Origin: Candidatus Trichofilum aggregatum
GTDB lineage: Bacteria; Chloroflexota; Anaerolineae; Promineifilales; Promineifilaceae
Assembly (NCBI GenBank): GCA_016716885.1
Contig: JADJUV010000044.1
Span: 1-64,000, forward strand
Reading direction: 5' to 3'
DNA: 64,000 bases
Of this stretch, positions 37,464-47,165 are shown in pieces. Numbering within the stretch: position 1 is the stretch's first letter; every line of letters starts with the position of its first letter. The position numbers were made by a program, and so were the translations under genes. The notes under the pieces were generated by a model. The model worked only from the letters and a program-made list of their open reading frames with translations. It did no database searches and was not told the DNA's origin.

Positions 37464-38141
37464 TTAAGATTCGGCTATTTCGGCTACCTCGGCAACTTCG
37501 ACTACCTGGGGTTTTTGGGCCTGGGCACGGATGATATCGAGTTGACGCACGTCTACCAGATCGGGGCCAAGAATGGGCACGGGTACGAGGTCAACGGTTT
37601 CATCATGCACTTTGTTGAAAGGATACCAGGGTGCGGTGAGGATGGATTGGTTGTCAATTTTTTGTTGGAGGGCGATGAGGCCGTGAATGAGGGCCTGGGG
37701 GGTGGGGGGACAACCGGGTACATAAACGTCTACGGGGATGAATTTGTCAATGCCGTCTACGACATTGTAACCTTCTTTGAAGGGGCCACCACCGGAAGCG
37801 CAGGCGCCCATCGCCATGACGTAGCGGGGTTCGGGCATCTGGTTGTAGAGCCGAACGATGGTGGGAACCATTTTCTTGGTGACGGTTCCGGAGACGATCA
37901 TCAGGTCAGCCTGGCGGGGGGAGGCGCGGAATACTTCCATGCCAAAACGGGCCAGGTCGTAGCGGCTGGCGGCGGTGCAGATCATTTCGATGGCACAGCA
38001 GGCAAGACCGAAGACCATGGGCCAAATGGAGTTGCGCCGGGTCCAATTGTAGATTTTGTCCAGGCTGGTGATGAAGATGTTGTTTTGTAAATCGCTGGGG
38101 ATGGGGATATCAGACTCGAAGGCTTTCGCGGCCGCAGTCAT
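37464..38141 (-). CDS. nuoB: NADH-quinone oxidoreductase subunit B
   Basis: 225 residues; holds cluster N2, the last iron-sulfur centre before quinone. Ligands are visible: adjacent Cys pair in FGLACCAIEM, Cys in AMGACASGGGPF, and Cys in VYVPGCPPTP. GGAG upstream supports the ATG at 38141. The C-terminus is extended by about 50 residues with a V/E/A-rich tail. nuoA, expected before nuoB, is missing; iscX is there instead. Confidence 0.95.
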   Translation of the reverse strand: MTAAAKAFESDIPIPSDLQNNIFITSLDKIYNWTRRNSIWPMVFGLACCAIEMICTAASRYDLARFGMEVFRASPRQADLMIVSGTVTKKMVPTIVRLYNQMPEPRYVMAMGACASGGGPFKEGYNVVDGIDKFIPVDVYVPGCPPTPQALIHGLIALQQKIDNQSILTAPWYPFNKVHDETVDLVPVPILGPDLVDVRQLDIIRAQAQKPQVVEVAEVAEIAES

Positions 38142-38162
38142 AGTTTTCTCCTTCAATAAAAG

Positions 38163-38372
38163 TCACTGGTTACTATATTCCTCGTACCAGGTGATTTGAA
38201 TATCCATGAGCATCCGTTCAGTCGCCACGACAGGATCATCCACAAAGCCGGGTAAATGTTCTACCAATTCAGCTAATTCATCCAGGCCAACCATTTCTGG
38301 CTGAAGGTGGGGGTATTGCTCTATCAAGGCAACAACGACGGCGTAGGTTGAGTCCCAATATAGTTCTTGCAT
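38163..38372 (-). CDS. iscX: IscX-like iron-sulfur assembly protein
   Basis: 69 residues, the usual size of IscX (YfhJ). Recognisable are LYWDSTYAVVVALIEQYP, the acidic core LVEHLPGFVDDP, and ERMLMDIQITWYEE, equivalent to the IscX helices and its iron/IscS-binding acidic face. IscX tunes cysteine desulfurase activity and iron supply. I start at ATG 38372 with GTG 38378 as alternative. It sits 21 bases before nuoB in the nuo group, consistent with a role in cluster loading. Confidence 0.78.
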   Translation of the reverse strand: MQELYWDSTYAVVVALIEQYPHLQPEMVGLDELAELVEHLPGFVDDPVVATERMLMDIQITWYEEYSNQ

Positions 38373-38583
38373 AGCCACGTATTGTGTATTTTTCGCGTAG
38401 GATGACAGCTTATTTAGCCTAAATCACACGAAATAAGGCATACACATTTAAGGGTTGGGATTACTCAACCAGCTTGACATATGATACAACATTGTCAGCA
38501 GAGCGTCGAATGAATGATGATATTTTTCACAAAGGAAAAGCGGAGAGAAGGGGGTTGTTCCTCACCTATCCATCAACCACATC

Positions 38584-39746
38584 ATGAAACTATTACTAAT
38601 TTCACCGTACCACAGTGGTAGTCATAAAGCCTGGGCGGAAGGGTATGCCCGGCATAGCCAGCATGAGGTACGTTTGCTGACGTTGCCGGGACAGTTTTGG
38701 AAGTGGCGGTTGCAGGGGGAGCGGTGACGTTGGCCCGTTTATTCTTGGCCGAGGATTTCCAGCCGGATGGGGTGTTGGCAACTTCAATGCTGGATGTGGC
38801 GACGTGGTTGGGGTTGGTCCGCGGCCGCGTCCCTTCCCACGTTCCCCTCTTCCTCTACATGCACGAAAACCAGCTCACCTACCCCCTGCCCGAAGATGGC
38901 ACCACTGGCCCTATGCGCCGCCAAATGGGTGAACGTGACCGCCATTACGCCCTCATCAACTACAAATCCATGTTGGCCGCCGATCAGGTGTTTTTTAACT
39001 CCCATTATCATCGGGACAGTTTTTTTGCCGCCTTGCCTAACCTGCTCAACCATTTTCCTGACTACAAGGAGCTAGAAACGATTTCATACCTGGCCGATAA
39101 AAGCCAAATATTGCCAGTGGGAATTGATCTGCCAAGATTGGGGGAAGAGGGCGTTAGCCCGATCTGGCCAGCCCCCAGCGGCCAACCGCCAACGGCCCCC
39201 CTCATCCTCTGGAATCAACGCTGGGATTATGATAAAAACGCACCAGCTTTTTTTCGCGCTTTGTACCGGTTAGTAGAGGATGGGGTAGCGTTTACGGTCG
39301 CTTTGTGTGGGGAGAATTTCCGGCAGAAACCGCAAGAGTTTGAGGAAGCGATAAATCGCCTGGGGGAACGGGTGATTCATGCCGGTTATGCCGATGATGA
39401 GACCTACAAAGCGTTATTGTGGTCAGCCACAGCCACCGTTTCAACCGCGCATCATGAGTTTTTTGGCATCAGTATTCTGGAAGCCATTTATTGCCACACG
39501 TTTCCTATCCTGCCCCATCGTCTCAGTTATCCGGAGCTTATTCCCGCTTCGTATCATCTGCGTTGTTTGTATGAGAGCGAAAGGGGATTGGTTCAGCGGC
39601 TGCGCTGGGCGATGGAGCACCCTGGTGAAGCAAGGCAGATAGGCAGGGAGTTGGCGGGGGTCGCGGCCGCGTACAATTGGTTCTCCCTTGCCCCCCACTA
39701 CGACCAGCTTATTGTACAATTATCGGCTAAAGAGAAAACAGAGTAA
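38584..39746 (+). CDS. tRNA-queuosine mannosyltransferase-like glycosyltransferase (DUF3524), frameshifted
   Basis: About 387 residues once corrected. N-terminal DUF3524-type domain (MKLLLISPYHSGSHKAWAEGY, then LLTLPGQFWKWRL) and C-terminal GT4-like domain with PILPHRLSYPELIP. The pattern matches human GTDC1/QTMAN, which mannosylates queuosine in tRNA-Asp. The G5 run at 38715-38719 needs one more G to join both frames (RLQGGAVTLARLF), so a plus-strand frame starting at 38697 alone would be truncated. First gene of a plus-strand pair with the hybrid kinase. Activity on bacterial tRNA is inferred. Confidence 0.78.
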
Positions 39747-39758
39747 AAGGCTCAGGCA

Positions 39759-42695
39759 ATGGTCGAATATTTCAGGCAACTTATCCGCGGTCCAGCCTTT
39801 ATGGATGAGGATCGGGAACGCATCAGTCAACTCATTCACACCGTGCTATTAGCCAGCATGTTAGCCGTGTTTGTTTATGGCGTGGTCGTTTTTGCCCTTT
39901 CACCCACCTTTTATGTCAGCCATACAATCATCATACTGATCCTCGTTCATCTGGTTATAACCTGGGTTTTTGCCCGGCGAGGCCATCTGACCCTGGCGAG
40001 TCTTTCCCTCACGACTGGTTTGTGGGTGCTTTTTAGCGCAGCTTTTTTATTTACAGGTGGTGTTACCAACCCAAGTGTGAGTGGTTATTTACTCATTATC
40101 ATGATGGCCGGTTTGTTAATGGGCAGGCGGGCCAGCGGTTTTTTTGCGGCTCTCAGCTTTTTAGCCACTACAGGTCTCCTACTGCTAGAACAAAATGGTT
40201 TACTTCCCCCCTTTGACTCTCCCATAAACCTTCTGGTTAGCTCCTACACCCTGCAAACGTTATACATCTTGGTCACGGCAACCATGCTTTATTTGACCAT
40301 CCGCAGAGTGCAATCAGCTTACCAGCAAGCCCGTACCAATGCCGATGCGTTGCTACAACTTAATCAAGAGTTGCAGAAGGAAATCCAAGACCGACTGCTG
40401 TTGGTTGATGCGTTACAAGAAAGTGAAGCCCGCAACCGCATATTGGTTGAACATGCCCCCGATGCCATTCTCGTTTATGACGTGGATGCCCGTTGTTTTG
40501 TGGATGTAAACAAAAGTGCCACCCAATTATTGGGTCGTAGCCATGAGGAATTGCTCAAAATAGGCCCGCTGGCGTTTAGCCCATCCAGACAGCCCAATGG
40601 ACAGTCTTCTGTGAGCATCACTCAGACTTACATAGAAAAAGCCTTGCGCGGCGAAATGCCCGTTTTTGAGTGGTGGTTGTATGACGCCCAACAGAACCAT
40701 TTTCCTTGTGAAGTGCGTTTTGTCCGTTTGCCGGCTGCTCAACAGCGGCTCATTCGTTGTAGTTTGATTGACATTCGGGAGCGCAAATGGGCTGAAGAGC
40801 AACAACAAACAGAGCATCAGCGCCTACAACAAATAATTGAAGCGATTCCGACAGCCGTCATTATTTCCAGCCAGAATGAATCCCGAAATATTCTTTGGAT
40901 TAATCGGTTGGGGGCCAAATATGCCGGTCTTCCCGCGGAGGAACTCATTGGACGCTCGGTTTTAGATTTTTGTGCGGATGAAGCCGGGCGACAGGAAATT
41001 GTCGCTTTGACGCAGGGCCAGGCCGCTCTCCAGCATCATGAAATCCGTTTGCGGAATGGACATGATGTTGTGGCCTGGAACCGTGTATCAATTGTGCCTT
41101 TCGCTTTTCAAAACCAGTCTGCACACTTGACGATTGTTATTAACACCCAAAAGCTCAAACTGGCCGAGGAAGCCTTACGTGAAAGCGAAGAACGTTTTCG
41201 GGTATTTGTTGAACAGTCGTTTAGTGGCATCGTCATTTCGGCAGATGGGGTGATTTTGGATGTGAATGAATCGTTTGCGCGTATGTTTGGTTATAGCTCA
41301 GAGGAGATGCTCGGTTTAACCCCTCTTGAAACGCAGACGCCGGAGTCAGCCCAACGGGTATTAGCGCATATTACGGCCAAAAAAGAGGGGCCAATTGAAG
41401 CGGTGGGTGTGCGGAAGGATGGCTCTACTTTCCCTATGGAAATCATCGCTAAAAACACGATTTATCACGGCAAACAGGCTCGTTTGGGAGCGGTTTTTGA
41501 CCTGACGGAGAAAAAACGGGTGGAGGAAGCGCTACGCCAGACGCAAAAGATGGAAAGCTTGGGTATTCTGGCAGGTGGGGTAGCGCATGATTTCAATAAT
41601 TTGTTGGTGGCGATGTTGGGGCAGGCTTCGGTTGCTCTGGCTAAACTGGATGAGAATGAACGAGCGCGGCCGCATATTGAAAAAATGAAAAGTGCGGCTG
41701 AACGCGCGGCCGCGCTTACCCATCAGCTATTAGCCTACTCAGGGGGAGGGCAATTTAATGTACAGCCTCTCCAACTGAACACCCTGGTGCAAGACAACAT
41801 ACGCCTGTTTGAACTGGCCGTGCCTCCCCATGTGCAACTTGAATCCCACCTGGACACATCCTTGCCACTCATCGAAGCCGATGCCGGACAGATGCAACAA
41901 GTATTAATGAATCTGATACTGAATGGGGCAGAAGCCATTGTGGGCAAACCAGGCAATGTTCGCCTCTCAACCGAACGGTACTATTTGAAGGATGATGAAT
42001 GGCGAGAGCGTTATGGGCAATTGACGGGGCAACCCTTGGCCGTGGGAAATTATGTTTGTTTGCAAGTGGAAGATGATGGCCTGGGCATGGATCAAGAGAT
42101 GTTGGCCCGGATTTTCGATCCCTTTTTCTCTACCAAAGCCACGGGCCGAGGGTTAGGCCTGGCGGCTGTGTTGGGTATCATGCGTGGTCACCAGGGTGGT
42201 GTGATGGTGACGAGCCAGCCGGGTGTGGGAACCTGCTATCATCTGCTTTTTCCCGCCCTAACGGCCAGTCATTTGCTGGCTGATAACCCGGTGGAGAAGC
42301 TGTCGGCGCTGGAGAATCGGGCGACGATTCTGCTCATTGATGATGAAATTTCGGTGCGTGAAGCCCTGGAAGATATTTTGACGCTGGAGAATTTTAATGT
42401 GTTCGCGGCCGCGGACGGACAAACCGGCTTGGACCTGTTTCAACAGCACCGGGCCACCATCAACCTGGTCATTTTAGACCTTTCCATGCCTGGCCTCAGT
42501 GGTGAAGATACCTATGGAATATTGCGCCGCCTGTCCCCCGATATCAAGATAGTCCTTTCCTCAGGCTACAGCGAAAAAGAAATCATCCCTGTTTTTGCCC
42601 ATGATCCCTTCACCAGCTTTCTGCAAAAACCGTATGATCTGCAACAGCTCATCAACCATGTGCATTCGGTGCTCTATGATCAAGCCCTGCTATGA
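39759..42695 (+). CDS. Hybrid sensor histidine kinase with multiple PAS domains and receiver
   Basis: 978 residues. Six or so membrane spans (about 28-195), three PAS domains (about 225-345, 350-475, 485-600), HisKA with phospho-His in AGGVAHDFNNLLVA, HATPase with NLILNGAEAI and DDGLGMDQEM, and a C-terminal receiver (about 855-970) with phospho-acceptor Asp in LVILDLSMPG. No extracytoplasmic domain, so the sensing is in the membrane or by PAS cofactors. Follows the glycosyltransferase gene by 12 bases. No output regulator is adjacent; phosphotransfer partner unknown. Confidence 0.92.
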   Translation: MVEYFRQLIRGPAFMDEDRERISQLIHTVLLASMLAVFVYGVVVFALSPTFYVSHTIIILILVHLVITWVFARRGHLTLASLSLTTGLWVLFSAAFLFTGGVTNPSVSGYLLIIMMAGLLMGRRASGFFAALSFLATTGLLLLEQNGLLPPFDSPINLLVSSYTLQTLYILVTATMLYLTIRRVQSAYQQARTNADALLQLNQELQKEIQDRLLLVDALQESEARNRILVEHAPDAILVYDVDARCFVDVNKSATQLLGRSHEELLKIGPLAFSPSRQPNGQSSVSITQTYIEKALRGEMPVFEWWLYDAQQNHFPCEVRFVRLPAAQQRLIRCSLIDIRERKWAEEQQQTEHQRLQQIIEAIPTAVIISSQNESRNILWINRLGAKYAGLPAEELIGRSVLDFCADEAGRQEIVALTQGQAALQHHEIRLRNGHDVVAWNRVSIVPFAFQNQSAHLTIVINTQKLKLAEEALRESEERFRVFVEQSFSGIVISADGVILDVNESFARMFGYSSEEMLGLTPLETQTPESAQRVLAHITAKKEGPIEAVGVRKDGSTFPMEIIAKNTIYHGKQARLGAVFDLTEKKRVEEALRQTQKMESLGILAGGVAHDFNNLLVAMLGQASVALAKLDENERARPHIEKMKSAAERAAALTHQLLAYSGGGQFNVQPLQLNTLVQDNIRLFELAVPPHVQLESHLDTSLPLIEADAGQMQQVLMNLILNGAEAIVGKPGNVRLSTERYYLKDDEWRERYGQLTGQPLAVGNYVCLQVEDDGLGMDQEMLARIFDPFFSTKATGRGLGLAAVLGIMRGHQGGVMVTSQPGVGTCYHLLFPALTASHLLADNPVEKLSALENRATILLIDDEISVREALEDILTLENFNVFAAADGQTGLDLFQQHRATINLVILDLSMPGLSGEDTYGILRRLSPDIKIVLSSGYSEKEIIPVFAHDPFTSFLQKPYDLQQLINHVHSVLYDQALL

Positions 42696-42708
42696 GATGG
42701 TGATTCCT

Positions 42709-42763
42709 GGGGAGTGGCAGAGTGGCGGAGTGGCAGAGTGGCAGAGTGGCAGAGTGGCAGATT
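42709..42763. repeat. Tandem GTGGCAGA repeat
   Basis: Six near-copies of GGCAGAGT in a row, the same word as at 2587-2620. The 444-base space 42696-43139 otherwise holds the next promoter and no supported gene. Confidence 0.8.
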
Positions 42764-42994
42764 ACCCTCACGTCTCTCTCGTACAACTTTACGAAAGTAC
42801 GACGTATGTTTTTATGACAAGTCTCACCATTTGTTTGTCGCCGGAAACCCCCGCCCCCAGGGGCGGGGAATGTTATTTTGTGTCGTTTTTTGAGGGGGGT
42901 TAGGGGGATGGGTCTTCAGACTAACCCTGCTAAAGAGTTGTGTAAAGCTGTGCGAGTTGACTTTGGAAAAGCCTTGGCCTGCCAACCGGCTCGT

Positions 42995-43022
42995 TTGTAA
43001 GGCCCTGGGTCTTTGTTATAAT
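42995..43022 (+). promoter_or_regulatory. Candidate promoter of the zinc-ribbon/LysM gene
   Basis: TTGTAA (42995-43000), 16-base spacer, perfect TATAAT (43017-43022), 118 bases before the ATG at 43140. Confidence 0.55.
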
Positions 43023-43139
43023 GCTCGATTGCGGTGCAGATTCCCCCTGTGAAAGGGGTTTACCTCTGGGGCAATAACCACGAACGACTAACAACCTCAC
43101 CTTTTTTGCCCCTGATGTTGTGACTACTTTTAACACATT

Positions 43140-44567
43140 ATGAGTGATTCCGGTCAAAATTTAGAACCTTTACGCTGCCCTTATTGTGATTCGGTTGTAC
43201 GGCCAGGGGCGGGGCGCTGTTTGATGTGTGGTAAACCTTTGCCTAAAACGAAGGCCACCTTACCACCTGTTGAAGCCAAACCGGAGCCTGTACCTGGCAC
43301 GCCTACTGTTCGTCCCATCGAACCACCCCTGGTTCAGCCTGAACCACCCATTGCCAGTGTTGAACCCGCGGCCGCACCCATAAACCAACCACCCTTACCG
43401 CCTGAACCAGAACCGGAACCGGTCAAGCCCACCGCTACCGCCAAACCACCCGAGGTCAAACCGCCAATATCCAGCGCGGCCGCAACCCCGTCCACATTTA
43501 CCCCACGCCCCATGCCCACGGCCCGCGGCCGCAGACGCGCTTTACCGACTAACCTTATTTTTGGGGTTGTTCTGGTACTCCTGGTCATTTTGGCCGTATT
43601 TGTTATCCCGTACTCTAATGGAGAGACTCAAGACACTGAGGTTGCGGCCGCGGCCACCAGCACCCTATCCGTCATCCCCACCTTCACCCCTACCATTACC
43701 CTCATTCCCACCGAAACCAGTGCGCCCACCGCCGAACCCACAGCCACGCTCACTCCCGCGCCGACAGCCACACTGCAACCACCGCAAAATCACGTCGTGC
43801 AGGCCGGTGAAACCCTGTTTACCCTGGGATTTCGTTACAACGTGACAGCCGACAGCATTGCCGAACTCAATGGCCTGGGTGACAACGCCAACATTATCAT
43901 TGATCAGACTTTACTGGTTCCCTGGCCCACTGCTACCCCGCCGCTAGAGCCAGTTTTAGTCGAAATTGATGGCCAATATTTCGCCGCCGATGCCAGTGCC
44001 TGTGCCAATCCTTATACCATTCAGGATGGGGATTCTTTGGTGGCAATTGGTAACCAACAGGGGGTAGACTTCCGCGTCATTATTGCCGCCAATCGGCTCA
44101 CGGAAACCTCAATTATTCAGCCGCGCGATTCTTTATGCCTGCCGGTGGTGGAATTTCTGGGTAGTGAACAGCCACCCACTCCCGGCCCCACCCCCACTCC
44201 TGGCCCCACCCCTATTCCCGAGGGGCCGCAACTGCTTTACCCCATTGATGAAGCGAGTATAACGGCGGCTGAGGCGGTGGTGGCTTTGCAATGGGTGACG
44301 GTGATGGATTTGCTGCCAGATGAATGGTATATGGTAGAGATTATTGATCTGACCGATGTGGATAGCCATCCGCGTAGGGCGTTTACCCGGCATACCTCGT
44401 TCCAGTTGCCAGGGGAATGGCGACCGTTAGATGAAGCGGGCCACCGTTTTCAATGGCGCGTGACGATTGTCAGCGTCAGCGGCCGCAGACAAGATGGTGG
44501 TTTTATCTACGCCCCGGTGGGCAATAGCAGTGCGCTGGAACATTTCACCTGGCAAAATGAGCCATAA
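43140..44567 (+). CDS. Zinc-ribbon, single-span, double LysM protein
   Basis: 475 residues. A cytoplasmic four-Cys zinc ribbon (CPYCDS...CLMCGK, about 13-31), a 100-residue Pro/Glu-rich linker, a membrane span (about 139-160), a Thr/Pro stalk, two LysM-like domains (HVVQAGETLFTLGFRYNVTA at about 219-262 and NPYTIQDGDSLVAIGNQQG at about 287-332), and a C-terminal beta domain (about 352-475) ending with LEHFTWQNEP. It would link the inside to the cell wall or surface glycan. Typical composition for Chloroflexota; specific role unknown. Octamer copies encode Ala runs within the linkers. Confidence 0.82.
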   Translation: MSDSGQNLEPLRCPYCDSVVRPGAGRCLMCGKPLPKTKATLPPVEAKPEPVPGTPTVRPIEPPLVQPEPPIASVEPAAAPINQPPLPPEPEPEPVKPTATAKPPEVKPPISSAAATPSTFTPRPMPTARGRRRALPTNLIFGVVLVLLVILAVFVIPYSNGETQDTEVAAAATSTLSVIPTFTPTITLIPTETSAPTAEPTATLTPAPTATLQPPQNHVVQAGETLFTLGFRYNVTADSIAELNGLGDNANIIIDQTLLVPWPTATPPLEPVLVEIDGQYFAADASACANPYTIQDGDSLVAIGNQQGVDFRVIIAANRLTETSIIQPRDSLCLPVVEFLGSEQPPTPGPTPTPGPTPIPEGPQLLYPIDEASITAAEAVVALQWVTVMDLLPDEWYMVEIIDLTDVDSHPRRAFTRHTSFQLPGEWRPLDEAGHRFQWRVTIVSVSGRRQDGGFIYAPVGNSSALEHFTWQNEP

Positions 44568-44575
44568 AACCCACG

Positions 44576-45205
44576 TTACTGTAAAAATGGATTGTGGTCT
44601 CGTTCTTCGCCGATGGTGGTGGGGCTACCATGCCCGGAGAGGACATGGGTATCGTCGGGCAGGATGAGGAACTTCTCGCGAATTGTTTTCATTAAGGTGG
44701 CGTGATCACCCCCCGGCAAATCGGTGCGGCCAATGCTCTGTTGGAACAGCACATCCCCATCAAACAACACCTGATAATCGGGCAAATAAAAGCTGACATG
44801 GCCGGGGGCATGGCCCGGTGTGTAGAGCACGTGTAGGCGTAACTTGCCTACCTCAATGACATCCCCCTCATGGAGCATGACATCTGGGGCGGGCACGGGG
44901 GGCATTTTCAGGCCAAACATAGCGGCCGACATACCCGCATCGCGGAGCATGTCTACGGCGTCTGGGTGGATGTAGATGGGGGCGTTGGTTTCCTCTTTGA
45001 GTTGGCCCAGCCCACCTACATGGTCAAAATGGCTATGGGTAAGGAGAATGTGGCTGATTTCCCAGCCGCTTTCGTCCGCGGCCGCGAAAATACTCCGCCC
45101 ATCCCACGAAGGGTCAATGATGGCCGCTCGCATCGTCTGTTCACAGCCCAACAGGTAACAATTCGTTTGCAACGGCCCCAGAGGAAATTGGTGAATTTGA
45201 ATCAT
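44576..45205 (-). CDS. Metallo-beta-lactamase-fold hydrolase (glyoxalase II-like)
   Basis: 209 residues with all metal ligands: THSHFDHVGG (HxHxDH), His in YTPGHAPGHVSF, Asp in LFDGDVLFQQSIGRTDLPGG, and His in VLSGHGSPTTIG. The TDLPGGD signature places it with YcbL/type II glyoxalase-like thioesterases. Substrate unknown, with a small-molecule thioester likely. Start at 45205 (MIQIHQFPLGPLQTN) is the family norm. It converges on the LysM gene with 8 bases between stops. Confidence 0.88.
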   Translation of the reverse strand: MIQIHQFPLGPLQTNCYLLGCEQTMRAAIIDPSWDGRSIFAAADESGWEISHILLTHSHFDHVGGLGQLKEETNAPIYIHPDAVDMLRDAGMSAAMFGLKMPPVPAPDVMLHEGDVIEVGKLRLHVLYTPGHAPGHVSFYLPDYQVLFDGDVLFQQSIGRTDLPGGDHATLMKTIREKFLILPDDTHVLSGHGSPTTIGEERDHNPFLQ

Positions 45206-45211
45206 AGACCC

Positions 45212-45286
45212 TCTCAACTGAAATGAAACAACACCCTTTGGTAAATCGTCCTACAAATTTGTAAAGCTGACCTGAACCATGCCGAG
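45212..45286. repeat. About 70-base dispersed repeat, copy 1
   Basis: Shares TCAACTGA-A/G-TGAAACA and CAAATTTGTAAAGCT-G/A-ACCTGAAC with the copy at 56333-56403, in the same orientation and with scattered differences. Both copies are intergenic. Confidence 0.75.
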
Positions 45287-45355
45287 ATGTTAATTCCGAT
45301 GAGGACGAGTAAACCGTTACCAGTCTCCCAATCTCTCAATCTCCTCCCCAACCCT

Positions 45356-46683
45356 CTACATTGTAGGTCGGGCTTTGGCAAACTTCAACCGGGGAAAAGT
45401 AAACGATAGTTTTTGCTGTACCCGCCAAAAGAGATAAAGCAGTTCGATGAATATGGCGATGTTGAGCGCAATCGCGGCCGCGATCAGCCCTGGCCAGCGC
45501 ATCCATACCGTCAGCAACAGCAGGGCCGCCGTGATACCCAGGTTGATGAACATCCCTTCGTTCACCGTGCGCGTAAATTTATGGGCAATCAGCGAACCAC
45601 GCAACCAGGCCACCAGCACCGTCATTCCCGGCAAGGGTAGCAGAAAGATGAGTCCCGCCCGCGCCAGTTCCGCTACTTCCGGGGCGGCATCCTGGAGTGT
45701 CACCAGATACCAATTGGAGAGGGGTGTCAGCACCAAAACGGCCATCACCACCGTCACCAGGCCAACCAGGAGATAAGTAAAGCGCTGAATGGCCCGGCGA
45801 TTTTCTACCCCGTTGGTCAGGGCGATCACGACTTCGGGTAGGGCAAAGGCGGGGGCGCGGATCATCAGCGATACCTGGAAGACCAGGGGCCAGGCGGCCA
45901 GATTCAGGGTGGCGTTGTCCAGGCGGGCCAGGCTAGAGGTAACGAGTGGCTGAAGCATCAGGACTAACACGGACGTGAGGGCTAGAGGAAGGTGGAACCA
46001 GAACAAATCCCGGTAGGTGAGGGGTTCGCCGGTGGCCGGTGGGTTGGTGGGGCTGAGTTCCTGGCGCAATTGCGGCCGCACCGCCCAGGTCGCATAACCC
46101 GCTTCAGCCAGTACCCCGGCCATCAAGGCGGTGGCCCCAATCACAATACCCGGCCAATCCGTCCACAAGGCTAATCCCACCACCGCCCCCGCCGAGAAGA
46201 TCAGACGCACGACGGTGCCCCAGGCCACATTCCGTGTCTTTTTAAAACGAATCATCACCCCTTGCAAGAATCGTCGCCAGGCAATGGCCGCACTCCAGAG
46301 GAGCATAATCTGCATCCCCGGTCGCACCCAATAAGCCACATCCGGTTCCACGCCCAGCCATCGCTCTACCACCACATCAAACAGGGGCGTGAAACTAACT
46401 ACGGCGGTGATCACGGTTAACAAAAGGGCCATATGAAGGGTGAATTGACGAATAAGGCGAAAGGCGGCCCAATCCTTGCTGAGGGCGGTTGAAGTCGCCA
46501 GGATATTGATAATGGGGCTTTCGATCATGACCGATAGCCCCATGACGACCCTTGCGCCGCCAGCATAATGACCTCATTCGGCAAGCGATTAATGGCCGCA
46601 CTAATCACTGGCCCTTCAGCGGTCATTAACATCCAACTGGCAAACAGAGGTAGCCAGAACCACATAATATCACGTTGACGCAT
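45356..46683 (-). CDS. MATE/ANK-like membrane transporter, frameshifted near the start
   Basis: About 442 residues and roughly 12 spans once corrected. The first 45 residues (MRQRDIMWFWLPLFASWMLM...NEVIMLAAQG) join the rest (VVMGLSVMIESPIINILATS) after adding a G in the G3 run at 46549-46551. Layout and the FHLPLALTSVLVLMLQPLVTS segment in the second half recall MATE/MOP flippases and the ANKH pyrophosphate-transport family. Cargo cannot be inferred. AGGGAG precedes the ATG at 46683. Alone on the minus strand. Confidence 0.72.
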
Positions 46684-47001
46684 TACTACTCCCTAAATGA
46701 AGAAAAAACCGGGCACACGTTGTGTGATCCCGGTTTTATTGCCTGGTTATGTCGAAACAACTTATTGGACAGGTTGACGGCGTTAGTTCTTACACGACCT
46801 GGTTTCGATACCGTCTTATTGAGCCTAACCTGGACAAGGCAGAACCAAAGAGGTTTGTCCGCAGATTAACGCCGATTTTCACAGATTAAAAAATCGCCGT
46901 TAATCCCAGAAATCTGCGGATAATTTTCTTGCTAACGGTATAAGAATCTGACTTGGAAGGTACGATATCTTTTCCCAGACTTCGCTTGGGAAAAAGGTGT
47001 A

Positions 47002-47062
47002 TACACGGATAGGAGAAACACGGATGGCTTTGGCTTTTATCCGTGTTTCTCCTATCCGTGTA
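47002..47062. repeat. Perfect 24-base inverted repeat
   Basis: TACACGGATAGGAGAAACAC... (47002-47025) and its exact reverse complement (47039-47062), loop 13. The 482-base space 46684-47165 has no gene; it also holds TTAATCCCAGAAATCTGCGG-type words (46862-46922) common in environmental genomes. Confidence 0.85.
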
Positions 47063-47165
47063 CAAAAGATTTCCCAAGCCTTCCATTTTCCAAGAAGATT
47101 GATAATTTTTGTCGATAGTGCTAGCCTAACCCGGCTGATCATAACAAAGAATGGCTGAATTGTCG

